This document shows, in pieces, positions 1 through 11,499 of a stretch of DNA of 64,000 bases. Numbering within the stretch: the first letter of the stretch is position 1; every line of letters starts with the position of its first letter. The notes beneath the pieces were generated by a model. It searched no databases. It was not told where the DNA came from and saw only the letters and a list, made by a program, of their open reading frames with translations. The DNA is from Aphrophora alni (taxonomy: Eukaryota > Arthropoda > Insecta > Hemiptera > Aphrophoridae). Both the position numbers and the translations under genes were made by a program. Where the stretch lies: assembly GCA_963513935.1 (NCBI GenBank), contig OY740773.1, forward strand, positions 98,937,291 to 99,001,290, given 5' to 3'.

Positions 1-1554
1 AAAAAAAAGACTTTTTAAAATGAGGTTTCTCAAAATGGGGACTTATATTTAAAAATTTTGAGTTGCCTCCTCCCGAAAAAGCATTTTAAAGAGAGGTGTG
101 ATTCATCGTTTAACTAAAAAAAAAAAATCTACAATTTAAATTTTCTATCCTTCTTAATAGTTTTTAATTGCAATACTTTTTTAACACCCGGTATTTGATA
201 AAGTAAAAAATAATATTCGAACAAATATCGAAAATATAAAATTTTCACCGATATCCACTTCTATAAAAAAAAAAGCCAGATTTGAACTCAAACTCACTTA
301 TAAACAAACACACAGTTCACTGATTAACACAAACATCGAAACAACAAAACACACCAACACGTGTTCTCGCAAACTAAACAAAAAACCAACTGGTTACCTA
401 CAGTCACACAGCGTCTTAACGCAATGCACTGAATAGAATGGAAGTAAGGACGTTAGAGAGAGAGAGACAGACACACACACAGAGAGAGAGAGAGACTATA
501 CCTCTCAGTAATCATACATAATCAAAGAAGTCCAATCCACATACAACGTCCAATTATTCGACTTCCGGTTTAAATGTCAGAGACGAAATTAGCAGAGGAT
601 TTAATTTTCGTTGAATTACAAGTTAACAAAAACAGTTTTCCCACAAAACAAATGAAACTGCCTCGGTAGGGTTTTCATTACACAACACATTGAGAGGTGT
701 CTAGACGTGTTGAAATTTCTACTAAAATTGTTTAACGTGAGAGGAAAAAAAGCCACTGGGTTCAATTACTTTGTCATGAAAGGACGCCTCTTTCCATTGC
801 AATTCACTTAACACAATTTTCCGGCTTTTTATGTCCAGGTCACAAAATTGCCTAAAATGAGTTATTAGGCTTATAGAGGAAATATGACAAGGTTAACTAC
901 CAAAAACTACCGCCATTTTGAAATTTTCCAACTACTTTTCATATCATATTCAACGACTAAGTGTATCCCCACCGCTACTTTTGAAAGTTTGGCTAATTAT
1001 ATTTCAAAAATATAAAGGAATAAGCACATAACTTACTCAATAAGCGCTTTTTACCCAACGAACAAAATAGATAAAGCACCTGCAACTGTTTAAAATGACC
1101 GCAGTTTTGTCACATTCAATTCGATTTTTTTAAATCCCCATTGGGCTGAATGTATAAACAAATTTTAGTCCTCTTCATTTCAACCACCGATAAACAAAGA
1201 TAAAAGAAACGCAACAACGCGAGTGTTAAAACACACCCGTCATTTAAAATCAATTGATAATTTTATTGTTCACCCTGTTTTCTTTTCATTTCTCCTTTTT
1301 TCCCGTAAAAGTTGGAAAATCTTCACAGACAGAATCCCTGCTTCGATCGCGCCATCTCATACACTCTCCCAAATTACTTCCCACAGCGGTGTTTAAATCA
1401 AAACCATTTATAATTCCAAACCTCTAAAGCAATTTTAATAAATCTTGCAATTGTAACATTTTGAATTCTGTTATGTACCAATACTGTTAAATGTTGTCGC
1501 TTAAATGTCAAAAATATCCCTACGGGAATATGGATTTCCTCCTAATTGGAAACC
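1..1554. other. No gene seen; AT-rich flank with GA/CA microsatellite
   Basis: I see no convincing exon or RNA gene here. A purine-rich microsatellite made of GA and CA dinucleotides lies at about 455-494. The stretch 280-420 is rich in AAC/CAC, and 1320-1400 is somewhat richer in GC. None of these has a recognisable coding frame or splice pair. The rest is AT-rich sequence like that of the introns elsewhere in the window. Confidence 0.5.
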
Positions 1555-1770
1555 ACCTACCGAGGGGCTCACTAGTAAGACAGGTGTAGGACTTCTAAGA
1601 TACTTCAACTAAATCTACACCTTTCTTTATACAATCTTGGGTTAGATCTCTTTCATCTTTCCAATCAGGTCTCTTTTGACCAACTCTTGTTCTTTTACGT
1701 TCATGCCGCTAATAAAGTATTCGTGGGCTAGGTATTCTTTTATACAGGATCATCGAAATATGTTGGATTG
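1555..1770 (+). repeat. Dispersed SINE-like repeat, family R-A, copy 1
   Basis: This matches at least six other places in the window (8905, 39720, 57790 on plus; 7185, 40010, 42660 on minus). The shared core runs: TTGGGTTAGATC, then TTTCATC, then TATCAGGTCTCTCTTGACC, then a GATGCTATTAGAGTATTCGAGG-like block, a T-rich stretch and a GATGATGACC tail. The block GGTTAGATCCC, best seen in copy 8905, resembles a tRNA B box. A tRNA-derived SINE is therefore possible but unproven. Edges are approximate. Confidence 0.65.
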
Positions 1771-1929
1771 TTTAAATGAAATCATAACACGTAAAGTAAC
1801 CGATTGAATGACATATTTCTTTCAGCAAACTCTTACACAGCTTTCAAAGTTTTTTAGACGTGACTGTACACCGTTTTGTGGAGCGATGCGCGCCAGTATA
1901 GCGCTCTCACTGCCAGTCAGTCAGTGCAA

Positions 1930-2740
1930 TCGCGTACGTACAGGAAGAAGCACAATTCGTTTTGCGGTTAACAGAGTTTGTAGTGACTGTTCAAAGATAT
2001 TCCGGGGAGTTTATGGTAAAGAACCATCTTCTGAGAATAGCATTTGTAGGTCGTATAAACAGTTTAAAGAAACTGCCAGTGTGGAATTTAAAAAGTAATC
2101 TAGAACAAGTGTTGAAAACAAGCGTATACATCAGAGTTGCGTAGGAAACCCGCTCAAAAATCAAAACTACTATTCAAAACGTACCTACATGGGTACACAA
2201 TTCAGTTGACACACGAAATTAAACCTAGAAATCGTCCTAAACGTACTGAGTTCGCAAACAACATTCACAATTAAATTGATGTTGATGAAAGTTAGTTCAC
2301 TGATGAAGCAACATTTCACCTGAATGGTTGTTGTAAATCTTTAGAAGAACTGAAAGTTCCACCTACCAAATACAATCGTTGAGTATGACATTCAATGTGT
2401 GATACGACTTAACGCACGATGGGATGATCCTATTATTGCAGGAAATGTTTATTTGGAGATGTTGGAACAATACGTTTTCCCCATACAAACTGAACATGGA
2501 AATAACGTATAACTTTCCAACAAGACGTCGCGCTCGAAACCGATGGATTTGTAGAGTTCCAGGGTATTAGCCGCTGAGAAATCCCGATGTGACCCCGCTG
2601 GATTATCTTGTAAACGTGGCTTACATTAAAAAAATTCGCGACTTTAACATTTACAACAGCGGATTGTTGCGGCCATTGCAACAGACATCCAACTGACGTA
2701 CGCCGAGGGCGACCAATGACGTCACATTGAATCGTATTAA
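1930..2740 (+). pseudogene. Broken Tc1/mariner-like transposase with DUF4817-type N-terminus
   Basis: Reading across frames on the plus strand gives an ordered series of pieces of the insect transposase family usually annotated as DUF4817 plus DDE endonuclease. The N-terminal helix-turn-helix part (about 1960-2100) contains YGKEPSSENSI and YKQFKETASV. The middle part (2210-2335) has HEIKPRNRPKRTEFANNI followed by FTDEATFHLNG, where the aspartate is the expected first catalytic residue. A later part (2435-2490) reads GNVYLEMLEQYVFP. The pieces lie in different frames and contain many stops, so the gene is dead. No terminal inverted repeats could be fixed with confidence. The family call rests on motif order; the exact subfamily is unknown. 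Confidence 0.75.
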
Positions 2741-2924
2741 GGTACTAGCTGATGGCCCAGTTTCACCTGGGGATAGTTGTGATAGTTTTATAAAGAAATT
2801 TTTTTTTAGCACAAGCCTAATGGTGGTGCTACATAAATAAATTAAGTCAAAATAAAGCAACACACCAATTTTGAGCAATATCGACTCGTGAATAACAAAT
2901 ATATGATACTTGTTTTTAAAAGGG

Positions 2925-4325
2925 TAAAAACCACCATTGGAGTGGAATTTTTTTTAAATCCTTTCTTAGTACGCGACTACAGACCTACTCCAAGCCATGT
3001 TAAACAATTCAGAGCTCTAGGCTTCTTGGATCACAGACATGCTTTAGGGGTAAAAAACACCCTTGAAGTGGAACATTTTCAAAACCCTTTCTTAATACAG
3101 GTCTACAGGCCTACCCTAAACCATGTTAAAAAATTCATTGCTCTAGGATTCTTGGATCCAGATATATATGCTTTAGGGGTAAAAAACACCCTTGAAGTGG
3201 AACATTTTCAAAACCCTTTCTTAATACAGGTCTACAGGCCTACCCTAAACCATGTTAAAAAATTCATTGCTCTAGGATTCTTGGATCCAGAGATATATGC
3301 GTTAGGGGTAAAAAAACACCCTTGAAGTGGAACATTTTCAAAACCCTTTCTTAGTACGCGACTACAGACCTACCCCAAACCATGTTAAACAATTCATATC
3401 TCTAGGCTTCTTGGATCACAGACATGCTTTAGGGGTAAAAAAACACCCTTGAAGTGGAACATTTTCAAAACCCTTTCTTAGTACGCGTCTACAGACCTAC
3501 CCCAAACCATGTTAAAAAATTCATTACTCTAGGCTTCTTGGATCCAGAGATATATGCTTTAGGGGTAAAAATCACCCTTTAAGTGGATCATTTTCAAAAC
3601 CCTTTCTTAGTACGCGTCTACAGACCTACCCCAAACCATGTTAAAAAATTCATTACTCTAGGCTTCTTGGATCCAGAGATATATGCTTTAGGGGTAAAAA
3701 TCACCCTTTAAGTGGATCATTTTCAAAACCCTTTCTTAGTACGCGTCTACAGACCTACCCCAAACCATGTTAAAAAATTCATTGCTCTAGGATTCTTGGA
3801 TCCAGATATATATGCTTTAGGGGTAAAAATCACCCTTGTAGTGGAACATTTTCAAAACCCTTTCTTAGTACGCGTCTACAGACCTACCCCAAACCATGTT
3901 AAAAAATTCATTACTCTAGGCTTCTTGGATCCAGAGATATGCTTTAAAGGTAAAAATCACCCTTGTAGTGGAACATTTTCAAAACCCTTTCTTAGTATGC
4001 GTCTACAGACCTACTCCAAACCATGTTAAAAAATTCATTACTCTAGGCTTCTTGGATCCAGAGATATGCTTTAAGGGTAAAAATCACCCTTGTAGTGGAA
4101 CATTTTCAAAACCCTTTCTTAGTATGCGTCTACAGACCTACCCCAAACCATGTTAAAAAATTCATTACTCTAGGCTTCTTGGATCCAGAGATATGCTTTA
4201 AGGGTAAAAATCACCCTTGTAGTGGAACATTTTCAAAACACTTTCTTAGTACGCGTCTACAGACCTACCCCAAACCATGTTAAAAAAATAAGAGCTCTAG
4301 GCTTCTTGGGTCCAAAGATTTCGTG
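2925..4325 (+). repeat. Tandem array, 11 units of ~127-130 bp
   Basis: Units start, as judged by the GGGGTAAAAA landmark, near 2925, 3051, 3180, 3309, 3436, 3566, 3695, 3824, 3951, 4078 and 4205. Spacings are 126-130 bp, mostly 127 or 129. Most units carry a GGATCC site, the block CAAAACCCTTTCTTAGTACG and the block CTACAGACCTACCCCAAACC. Neighbouring units are very similar, and the outermost ones (2925 and 4205) diverge most. Where the period is 129 (43 codons) the plus-strand frame stays open, which yields artefactual ORFs at 2888-3325 and 3712-4029. The 127 bp units shift frame and terminate them. I regard this as a satellite or minisatellite, not a gene. Confidence 0.9.
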
Positions 4326-4899
4326 ATCAGTCACTGGATTTTGACTTTTATATATATAGATACAAAAAAAAAACAGATTCTGAACATTTTCCACTTGTAT
4401 TTGTTTATTTATCTGCTGCAGTTTTTAAAATATTAATTTTTTTAAACCATCCAAAATTATCGATGAATCTGTATATATTATCATCCCAATTAGGAGAATT
4501 AAATAGTTAAATTGACTACGGTGTGGGGGGGGGGGTCGTTGGTACCGTTGGTGAAGTTGAAATGTTTGTTAATATTGTTTAGACTATGGTGAGCAGAATT
4601 TTATACTCTGTTTTTTGTTAAAGAGATGAAAATCACTATAGTTTTTTTGCCTTGAAAATCGAATTGCAAAGAAAAAAAATATAAATATTGGAAACTACTG
4701 TTTTGATTTTAAAAAGGAGTTTTTGGTTCTAATAAAATTATCATTTAAATTATACACCAATGAAACATTATGTTGTAGCTAAAAATTGTATGCATAAAAT
4801 TTTGATATTCGTAGTTATCTAGCAAAAAGAATGGTTATAATTCTGAGACTACAGAAATTACAGCTCTAACTAGCGTTAAAAATGACAAATATTATTATT
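4326..4899. other. No gene seen; AT-rich with a G11 run
   Basis: This is AT-rich sequence between two repeat arrays. A homopolymer of 11 G occupies about 4525-4535. No exon-like reading frame was recognised. Confidence 0.5.
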
Positions 4900-5590
4900 T
4901 TTGGATAAATCATTTAAAGATATATTTTCCGAGTTATTTGATGTTCACTCTTTGGAAATGTAGAGAATTTTATTGTTTATAATATTGATAAACATTTGGT
5001 TGACGAACACAATTAAATTTTTTCACGTTTTGTCCAGACGCAAAATCATTTCTGAATTTTTTTTACACATTTTCTCGATTTTCCTACCCACCTTTTTAAA
5101 ATGGCTATATCTCGAAAAAAGACAAAACCAAAAAAATATTATGTTTGGCTACATTATCTAAAAAGACTTTATCCGCGTTATTTGTTTTTCACTCTTTGGA
5201 ATGTAAACGATAATTTTTTTAATAACAATGATAAACATTCGGTTATTGAAAACAATTATTTTTCGAGTTTTTTCCAGACGCAAAATTTTATTTTTCCTTA
5301 AATAATGACAAAAAGTAAAAATTCTTTATTTGTAGGTAAATTATCTAAAAATATATTTTCAAAGATATTTGTTTTTCATCTTTGGAATGTAAACAATTTT
5401 TTTTCACGTTTTGTCCAGATGAAAAATTACCCCCCCCCCCACCTTTATAAAAAGGTATATCTGGAAAAATAGGACAAAATAAAAAATGTATTAATTTTGG
5501 CTACATTATCTAAAAAGTCATTCTGATTTCTCGTCTCATCTTTGAAACGAGTATATCTCGAAAAATACGCGTTGTTTTCGAAAAATGGCA
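4900..5590 (+). repeat. Degenerate array of ~200-300 bp units
   Basis: Three to four imperfect units recur. Each contains a block like ATTATCTAAAAAGA, then GATATATTT..GTTATTTG, then TTTCACTCTTTGGAATGTA, then GATAAACATTCGGTT, then CGTTTTGTCCAGACGCAAAA and a TATATCTCGAAAAA block. A related single unit lies near 24400-24640. The short ORFs at 4973, 5101 and 5585 fall inside this repeat and are not thought to be genes. A C10 run sits near 5430-5440. Confidence 0.6.
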
Positions 5591-6234
5591 AAAATTAAAA
5601 ATTCATTAGTCTTTATCCCAATCATTTCCCCAATATTTGGTATGCAAAGAAATTTAAAATCCATGCATTTTCTTCTTCTTTTTTTGATTTGTTTAGAGGC
5701 TATTAAGAAACAATTTCCCCTTAGATTTTATCTCATTCATGTCTCAAGGCTACCTTGTTCAACTGTACAACAAATAAAACGACAACAAAATAACAGAAAA
5801 TGAAAGCCTCACTTTCACCACCTCACAGAGACAATGATAGCTCGTTCACTAAATTAAAATAATAATAATAACAATATGAATAGGTCTACATACTGTTCAG
5901 TACAATGATAAATATTGTCAGTATTTAAATAAGCCAATCAGCGTGGCGTGGAGAAGGCATCACGATGTTGGATGCAATCAACCACACCTTTTCCTTTTGT
6001 TAAGCATTCAATTTCTGTTTTTGGAGTATAGGGCGCGCCTACCAGATGTTTGTTTATGATAAGTATCTATGTAATTAAATTGCAAAACGTTATTATGTTT
6101 GAAAAACTATGAAACAACTGTTGGCCTTATGAGCATTTTAGACCATACTTTATAAATCTATACGCTGAAAATTTTGGAAAGGTTTTGTAGCAATACCAAG
6201 TTCATAGGTATACAACGACTACCGTTTTTCATGT
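5591..6234. other. No gene seen
   Basis: AT-rich DNA with a slightly GC-richer patch at about 5935-6045, which includes a GGCGCGCC octamer. No coding frame, RNA gene or repeat boundary was recognised. Confidence 0.45.
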
Positions 6235-6450
6235 TTTTTTCTAAATAATTATTGTATATGGTGATGATGACCCGAGAGGTTTTTCACCTTGAAACAACAA
6301 TTAACAAAAAACAGAATTAACCCCATTAGGTTATGCTATAGTATGAGAGGACCAACAGCAGCGTAGTACGTCTATGCCCACAGTTCATTACATAATTGTT
6401 TTTTCTTGTTGTTTAATAGCAAAAAAACATCTCAGTCATCCATAGGGGTA
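6235..6450. repeat. Two partial R-A fragments in opposite orientation
   Basis: The block GGTGATGATGACCCGAGAGG with TTTTTCACCTTGAAACAACAA at about 6258-6305 matches the 3' end of R-A copies at 57990-58030. A second fragment at about 6395-6450 (TTTCTTGTTGTTTAATAGCA then a CATCTCAGTCATC block) matches the same end in reverse. Only the terminal ~50 bp of each is recognisable. Confidence 0.5.
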
Positions 6451-7184
6451 AAATAAAAAGAGTCAAACATGTGTTAAAACCACACATGATCAGGGTCCGT
6501 AGGCATATAGGAACATTTATTTTGATAAAGTCCTATCTTTATATAAATCTTTTATATAACAGTTTAAATTGTACAGACACGCGCATAAACTTATAAGGAT
6601 CCTCGGTTTTACTTATGGAATCTAATAAAGAGAAATCATTGAAAATGGAATCCATCTTTTAATGGATATTGAATTATTTCACAACTCACAAAAGCTGCTT
6701 TTAAAACAGAACATATTACTCATTGTGTAGTTAAATTAAATTGTATTCGTCATACAAAAATTTTAAAATACGATTTTGCACTGCAATTAAATTTTTAATC
6801 TAAATTTCCCCCCAGATTTATAGGACACTAAAATTCACTTTAGACACTTTAAATTCGCCTAGTTCCAACATATTAATTTTTTCGTTAAATAAACATACAC
6901 ATTCGTAATCAGAATAACTTCTAGTTTTATTTGTTACAACATATATATTTCCAAAAAATTCCAATTTGTTAATTTTTGCCCCTTAAATCAAGATAATTTT
7001 TTTTGTACAATTTATTTTCCTAAATGTGGGACAATGCAAAGAATATAAATTTAAAGTTTGAAATATATAGGATTTATCATCGTATCTGTGTAGACGGGTT
7101 GCGATTTATAGACAGATGGTTAGACATGTGCGTGATATTATTAGGGTCCTTTATTTTAACTACAGAACTTAGAAAAGAAAGGAA
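6451..7184. other. No gene seen
   Basis: AT-rich intron-like or intergenic sequence with no recognised feature. The ORF at 7024-7269 runs into the R-A copy that follows and has no recognisable family. Confidence 0.45.
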
Positions 7185-7375
7185 AGATCATAAAATAAAG
7201 ACCCACACCTCCAATACTCTAATACCATTAGAGTTGGAAAAGAACAAGAGTTGTTCAATAGAGACATGATAGGATACATGTGAGATATCTAACCTAAGAC
7301 TACTTGAAAAAGTGTAGATCCAGCTAGGTTCCCTCGGGATTGCCAAGCCTATACTGTAAGTAAGCCTCTGTTGAT
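7185..7375 (-). repeat. SINE-like repeat R-A, copy 2 (reverse)
   Basis: This is the reverse complement of the R-A core. Landmarks in order are CTAATACCATTAGAGTTGGA, GAACAAGAGTTGTTCAATAG, GATATCTAACCTAAGACTAC, GTGTAGATCCAGCTAGG and CTCGGGATTGCC. The same order is seen in reverse copies at 40010 and 42660. Confidence 0.65.
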
Positions 7376-7559
7376 TACATTACTTTTAAACACGCAGAAT
7401 AATACCACCTTCATTGATAGTTTTATTATATACTAAGTTTACAGATAATGTTCGTAAACACTGTTTTTAAAGACGTTAAACTAAATTTATATTCTATCTA
7501 CAGCTGACCTTTCCTCGATAATTACTTCGGTTCAAAACTACCTGTATCCAATAACAACC

Positions 7560-7840
7560 AATAAACACAGTAAGTGCTCATATTAATAACAGCTGTTCTA
7601 CCCAGGTAATGATAACGACCCTATATACAGGTTGCAGTTTAACAGATAACAAATGTACAGCTCTAATGAAGTCGATGGAACAGATTGCAATAAGTCCTGA
7701 GGCGGGGAGTTGTCCAGTGAAAGGTTGTTGGTTCAGTCCAGTATACAATACAAAAGCCTCGAGCATTACATACATGTTACGAGTTGGAACTCTCCTAATG
7801 TTTTATATTTTATCTATGGAAAAGACAATCGCTTAAAATA
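7560..7840. other. GC-richer island open on both strands, unidentified
   Basis: Between flanks that are strongly AT-rich, this stretch is closer to balanced composition. It has overlapping open frames on plus (7609-7836) and minus (7775-7578). The minus frame contains LNQQPFTGQLPASGLIAI, which looks more protein-like than its surroundings. I could not assign a family. It could be a fragment of a mobile element or an old exon; no splice pair is clear. Confidence 0.3.
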
Positions 7841-7864
7841 TATGGTGCAAAAACATTGCACAAA

Positions 7865-8440
7865 CTTTCTAACTCGCCAATCTTCAAAACCAAATAAAAT
7901 TATTTGTCGTAAAAAATATCAGTTTGGTCGTTGTTGTTCAAAAACTGAAAATGAAACATGAAAATTTTGTTTTAAATAAATATTTGTATCATAAACATGT
8001 GTTCAAGTCTAATTAATTGTATTTCACTTAAATCAAGTTTGTAATGATGGAGGTCAAGCTTCATTTTTGTGTGTTAATTATTATTACTACACGGTAATAT
8101 ATTTTTATTTACGATTTTGTACACATGTTAGAAAAAGTTGGGAGCAAATTTTAGGAAATTATGTCTTATAATTTAGAATAATTTTAAAATTTAAAATCCC
8201 CTGGCCAATTTCTTCTTTTTATTGATAACTGATGGACAGGCTTTTCTGTAGATACAATAAACATATTTGTTTGCGTCCTTTGATTTTGAGCCAAAATTTT
8301 CGTTTGAACCCATTTAAAAAAATCGTAATTTTGTGTTTTTCTGTTATGGTAGTTATACATTATTATAAGTTATCACAAAAATGACAAAAATTCCCGAAGT
8401 ATCAGGAAACTTAAAAAAATTAAAACAATTCATGGTATAA
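7865..8440 (+). repeat. Dispersed repeat family R-C, copy 1 (diverged)
   Basis: It shares ordered blocks with copies at 59340 and 44480: an AAAACCAAATAAAATTATT start, a GTTTGGTCGTTGTTGTTCA block, AAAACTGAAAATGAAACATG, and later TTGAGCCAAAATTTTCG and TCGTAATTTTGTGTTTTTCT. Similarity is patchy, indicating an old copy. Confidence 0.5.
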
Positions 8441-8494
8441 CACACACGAGATTTTCATAATCTTCGAACATTTAGGAATCAAGTTTTAAAATAG

Positions 8495-8715
8495 TATGTT
8501 GATTGCTGAGTAGCTTATGTCAAAAAAGCTCTTTTGTGTGTTCTACTAAACTACCAAGAAATAGTTTTTTTCAATATTTCGGCCAGTTTTCAACATTCAA
8601 TAAAAATAAAGATATACACTTGTTCAGCGTTAAAAAGGTTAAATATTTTGTAAAATTAATGCTGTTCAAGATATTTGGCATAAAAATGTTTTAAACATTT
8701 TGCGATGGTTAAGTG
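8495..8715 (+). repeat. Short dispersed repeat R-D, copy 1
   Basis: It matches 56225-56510 in the blocks AACTACCAAGAAAT and in a later TTTTGTAAA.TTAATG..TTCAAGATATTT block. Between these the two diverge. Class unknown. Confidence 0.4.
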
Positions 8716-8904
8716 AAAAATTATCAGATTTTGTGGTACACTGTAAACTATAGAATGAAATATTCTGAAAAGAATATATTGTTATTAATATCTCAATTCG
8801 TTTTGTAGTTAAATCTTGTTTTTCTGAGAAAGACAGACAGCCAATGAAGCATTTTTGTTTATACTGTATGTTTATAGGAAGTAATTTTTTAATTTTGATA
8901 TGCC

Positions 8905-9165
8905 CACAGGGACTCAGTATAGTGAGTAAGTGTGTGTCAAACCAGAAGGATCCCAATTGGATATCACCTTTCTTCATGTAATCCTAGGTTAGATCCCTGT
9001 CTTTCATAATCCCTATCAGGTCTCTCTTGACCAACTCTTGTTTTTTTCTATCCCTGACCACTATTAGAGCATTCTAGGGCTAGGGGTTTTATTTTATCTT
9101 TTTTCCTTTTTTTATAAGGTAATGATGACCAAAGGATTTCCCCCCTTAAAACAACAAAGAATCAA
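8905..9165 (+). repeat. SINE-like repeat R-A, copy 3
   Basis: This is one of the clearest copies. GGTTAGATCCC at 8987-8997 resembles a polymerase III B box. It is followed by CTATCAGGTCTCTCTTGACC, ACTATTAGAGCATTCTAGGG and a T-rich tract ending in GGTAATGATGACC near 9120-9130. Confidence 0.65.
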
Positions 9166-9799
9166 AATCAATGTTCGGAATCACTTCCCAAAATTTAACA
9201 CTGTAGTTACAGAACATCCTGTATATTACAATTTCTCCAACTGACACCAAGATGTCAAAGATTCATTTACTTCATTATTATGTGAAACTTTTCCAAATAA
9301 ATAATTGTTATTATACAATCGCATATCATACAAAAAAGTCAAAACCAGTTTCATTCTTAACAACTTTTTATAAACAACAGCGAATTCATAACAAAAAGCT
9401 TCTGCTTATTATTTATTAAAGAAATGTATTTTAATTAAAAATGAAAGCATTTTTCTTATAACTTAAAACTATTGATGGAGGTTACCTATTTTTAACAGGT
9501 TTGTAGAACAATTGGATCAAAGCCAATTCACTTTTCTAAAAACAACAAATCACTATGTCGAGGAATAGAAACATATTTCATATTTCTTTCTACGAAAGCC
9601 ACTCTGTATTAATTACAATCAACAACTATTTAATGTACTATTTAAAAGAATCTACTTGTGATTTATAATCAGGTTAATTTAAAAGTATAATTGATTAATC
9701 TTTTATTGGATTAATTTCACAGTGAATTAAAGATAGAGAGATCTCACTTTACAAATAAAATATTCTCTTCCACCATGAGATGACATCATTACATACGTC
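9166..9799. other. No gene seen
   Basis: AT-rich sequence without a recognised exon or repeat. A TA-rich block spans 9640-9720. Confidence 0.45.
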
Positions 9800-10090
9800 T
9801 GTAACATCCATGACTAAAATTGTCAAATTAAACTAACTGTACCCTCATCCACACTATTCTCCAAATTTGGACCCTTCCGACTTCTTTCTCTTTGGAACAT
9901 AAAAAATATTTCCGTGGAAAAATATTGAATGAGGAGGTCATTGCTGAAACAAACGCCTATGTTGCAGTTTGAGAAATAGTATTGTTTTAGAGAGCTTAAA
10001 ATAGTTCGAAAACTGTTTAACAAAATGTATCGAGCTAAAACAAAACACTAAAATTAAATTGGAACAATAATTCTCTCATTTCAAAGTCTT
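9800..10090 (+). pseudogene. C-terminal remnant of a mariner transposase
   Basis: On the plus strand, starting near 9843, the reading HPYSPNLDPSDFFLF-like matches the conserved mariner signature around the third catalytic aspartate (YSPDLAPSD type). It is followed by a basic stretch and the usual C-terminal region with a recognisable AETNAY-type block and, near the end, an NKTLKLNW-like segment. Frameshifts and stops interrupt it, and no N-terminal half lies upstream. It is a 5'-truncated or internally deleted, inactive copy. The minus-strand ORF at 9823-10023 is its shadow. Confidence 0.65.
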
Positions 10091-11495
10091 GAAAACTGAC
10101 TTATAAAACAAACCTCAAACATCTGAACATAATAGGTATGATGGATTATCCATCGTACAACAGATGTAGAAAGAGAGATTTATACTATGCACCCTGAATT
10201 AAGTTCAGTGTGTAACAATAGCCAATAGGTGGGTAGCCAATAGGAGAGGAAGTGTAGCATGCAGTTGTAAATTCGAACAGCTCCCTTACAAAAGGCTAAC
10301 CCCCAATCAAGGCTACTGACGTCTTGCAATGCTAATAGTGTTCTATTAGTACTGCTAATAGTAGTTTTATTATATTTAGATATTTTTAAAGATTTTTTTG
10401 TTTAATATTAATAACACAGAATAAAAATAAATATTAGTTTATATGAAGTTTCTTGTATACAAAAAACCAAGGTTGTCGTCAAAAGTTTACCTCCACCTTG
10501 GATTATAAACAGTAATTTAAGGAGAAAGTTTTCTATTACATTTATTTATTTATAGGAGAAAATATTGTTTTAGACGATAAATTTCTGATGATTTGTTTAC
10601 AAAGAAGGAAAGCAGCTATAAATGTAATTTTTAAAAATTGTTTGTTAAATTAAGCTCGTCGCAACCGTGATGCAATATTAAATGCAGTATCTATGATTTT
10701 TCTAAAAGTAACTGCAGAAGAATAGTGATGCCAAGCTCTGTCACAGTGGGGAAATGAGTTGGCAAACCTGCACAGTCCCTATTGGTTTCTTCAAGGTCAG
10801 ATTGCCTACTGTCTCCCCTCAACGCCACTTTGACGGATTCGTGACAGCTTTTATAGCTACTTATTGAAGGAAGTAGTGGTTATGAAAGTATAAATGGGAT
10901 GTGGAACTGTTTATAAGGAACTTAAAAGCATATAAATTCTGGAGGAGAGGTACATTTTCTTTATTATGCAGGCAGAATTAATTTCAAAAGTAATGAATAA
11001 ATCCTCAGTGTAAGAACTCATTATCGTTTAAGCCACTAGACACTAGGTCTGCATATCGGGTTACTACCACTGTGATTCCATCTTGCATGACCAGGGTACA
11101 CTAATAATCTTAACTCCCCAGTATCTCACGATGATTTGGTTGTATAGTGTTTTATAACTGAAACTGACTCATATGACAGATAATGTTTATAATAATGACT
11201 GATAACAGCTCCATATGTTAGATCAAGATGTTGTATAAGTATTATCAATGTATAGTAAAATTAAGTATTCAACAAACTTAACCCTCCGCAATAGTATTAA
11301 CTATAATTAACTACTATGGATTTAGAGAAGGGAGACAGGTAAGTGCTGTTCCTATGAGTCTTTAAAAGTTTTAGTTGCAATGAAAGCCGTGGCTTTTCAT
11401 CGAAATTGAGTTAACTGTGTAAATGGTAGAATATTAAACTCATGACATACAATGAAAAATTCATCGTGAATTTAATATTCCACCATTAGATAAAG
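10091..11495. other. No gene identified; includes a GC-richer patch
   Basis: Mostly AT-rich. A patch at about 10690-10870 has near-balanced composition (blocks GCCAAGCTCTGTCACAGTGG and TGTCTCCCCTCAACGCCAC). Another at 10215-10335 contains GGTGGGTAGCCAATAGGAG. Neither gives a convincing open frame or RNA fold by eye; they may be ends of mobile elements. Confidence 0.4.
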
Positions 11496-11499
11496 TTCA

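Noticed and set aside
2888..4283. Overlapping plus-strand ORFs of 62-145 codons with repeated FQNPFLVRVYRPTPNHV-type peptide
   Set aside because: They are the tandem array read in frame. Frame is kept only where the period is 129 bp, and the units with other periods break it.
2925..4325. CRISPR-like array
   Set aside because: The whole 127-130 bp unit is repeated, with no unique spacers, and the window is eukaryotic.
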